A DNA stretch of 5,854 nt, taken from positions 1 to 5,854 of the forward strand of contig CALQBT020000196.1 of the NCBI GenBank assembly GCA_943328885.2, given 5' to 3'. The translations under genes were made by a program, and so were the position numbers. Below, piece by piece: positions 5,552-5,854 of the stretch (position 1 is its first letter; each line of letters opens with the position of its first letter). The notes under the pieces are model-generated. The model saw only the letters and a list, made by a program, of their open reading frames with translations. It made no database searches and was not told where the DNA came from. Source of the stretch: Bordetella parapertussis. GTDB taxonomy: Bacteria; Pseudomonadota; Gammaproteobacteria; Burkholderiales; Burkholderiaceae_C.

Positions 5552-5854
5552 GGTTGAGCTTGCGCAGGCGCTCGGCCGGCGTGACGATATCGGTCAATCG
5601 GATGGCGTAGCGGTCGTTGACGATCACCACCTCGCCTTGAGCGACCAAGGTGCCGTTGACCACCACGTCGAGTGGGTCGCCGGCATGGACGTCGAGCTCG
5701 ATCACTGCGCCATAGGTCAGCGCCACCAGCTGGCGGATCTGCATCTTCGAGCGGCCGAGCTCGACGGTGATCTGCACCGGCACGTCCATCACCAACTCGA
5801 TGTCGTTGGCCGCACCGCCGCCGACCGATTCGTCGAGCAAGGTGTAGGGTGAAG
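5547..5854 (-). CDS. fliN: Flagellar motor switch protein FliN (5' end outside window)
   Basis: This is the C-terminal ~101 residues of FliN, a cytoplasmic C-ring component that binds CheY-P and helps deliver export substrates to the type III gate. The visible part is one SpoA/FliN domain. It has the family pattern of a DVPVQITVELGR strand, then MQIRQL, then a G-x-VIELD turn, AGDPLDVVVNG, a GEVVIVND strand and a final YAIRLTDI before a short basic tail ending KLNR. The frame stays open through the right edge with no convincing start codon; the first in-window candidate is a TTG at 5840 with no clear ribosome-binding site. FliN proteins usually have 100-160 residues, so the true start lies beyond 5854. 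The TGA stop overlaps a possible GTG start of fliO (GTGA, 5550-5547), which suggests an operon with translational coupling. No unusual residues were noticed in the domain. Confidence 0.95.
   Translation of the reverse strand, partial: SPYTLLDESVGGGAANDIELVMDVPVQITVELGRSKMQIRQLVALTYGAVIELDVHAGDPLDVVVNGTLVAQGEVVIVNDRYAIRLTDIVTPAERLRKLNR

Overview
The window is a compact, GC-rich (about 65% by eye) flagellar gene region from a Gram-negative bacterium, with all genes on the minus strand. The gene content, protein style and base composition suggest a betaproteobacterium of the Burkholderiales (Rubrivivax/Leptothrix/Roseateles-like). That placement is an inference from general resemblance, not from a database match.

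Reading in the direction of transcription (high to low coordinates), the first block is the end of a fli operon: fliN (5' end outside the window), fliO, fliP, fliQ and fliR. These encode a C-ring/switch protein and the flagellar type III export gate. The genes overlap by 4 bp or are separated by at most about 22 bp. Two non-flagellar genes follow without a break. One encodes a predicted outer-membrane lipoprotein of unknown function (222 aa, six extra cysteines). The other encodes a secreted alpha-class carbonic anhydrase (378 aa) with a long Ala/Pro/Lys-rich linker. Each starts inside the end of the gene before it (11-bp overlaps), so both are probably translated together with fliR.

The only intergenic gap is 168 bp (1483-1650), between the carbonic anhydrase gene and flgB. 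It holds a near-perfect sigma-54 (RpoN) promoter, TGGCACG-N4-TTGC with GG-N10-GC spacing. Upstream of it are seven CGGCAA/TTGCCG hexamers, five of them packed into 35 bp about 100-133 bp before the predicted transcript start. This is the expected architecture of an enhancer-dependent flagellar promoter. It drives the rod/hook block flgB-flgC-flgD, again with overlapping genes; flgD runs off the left edge near its natural end.

The two most interesting points are the lipoprotein/carbonic anhydrase pair inserted between export-gate and rod genes, and the dense regulatory region in front of flgB. No RNA genes, mobile elements, CRISPR arrays or pseudogenes were seen, and no gene-free stretch exceeds 300 bases.
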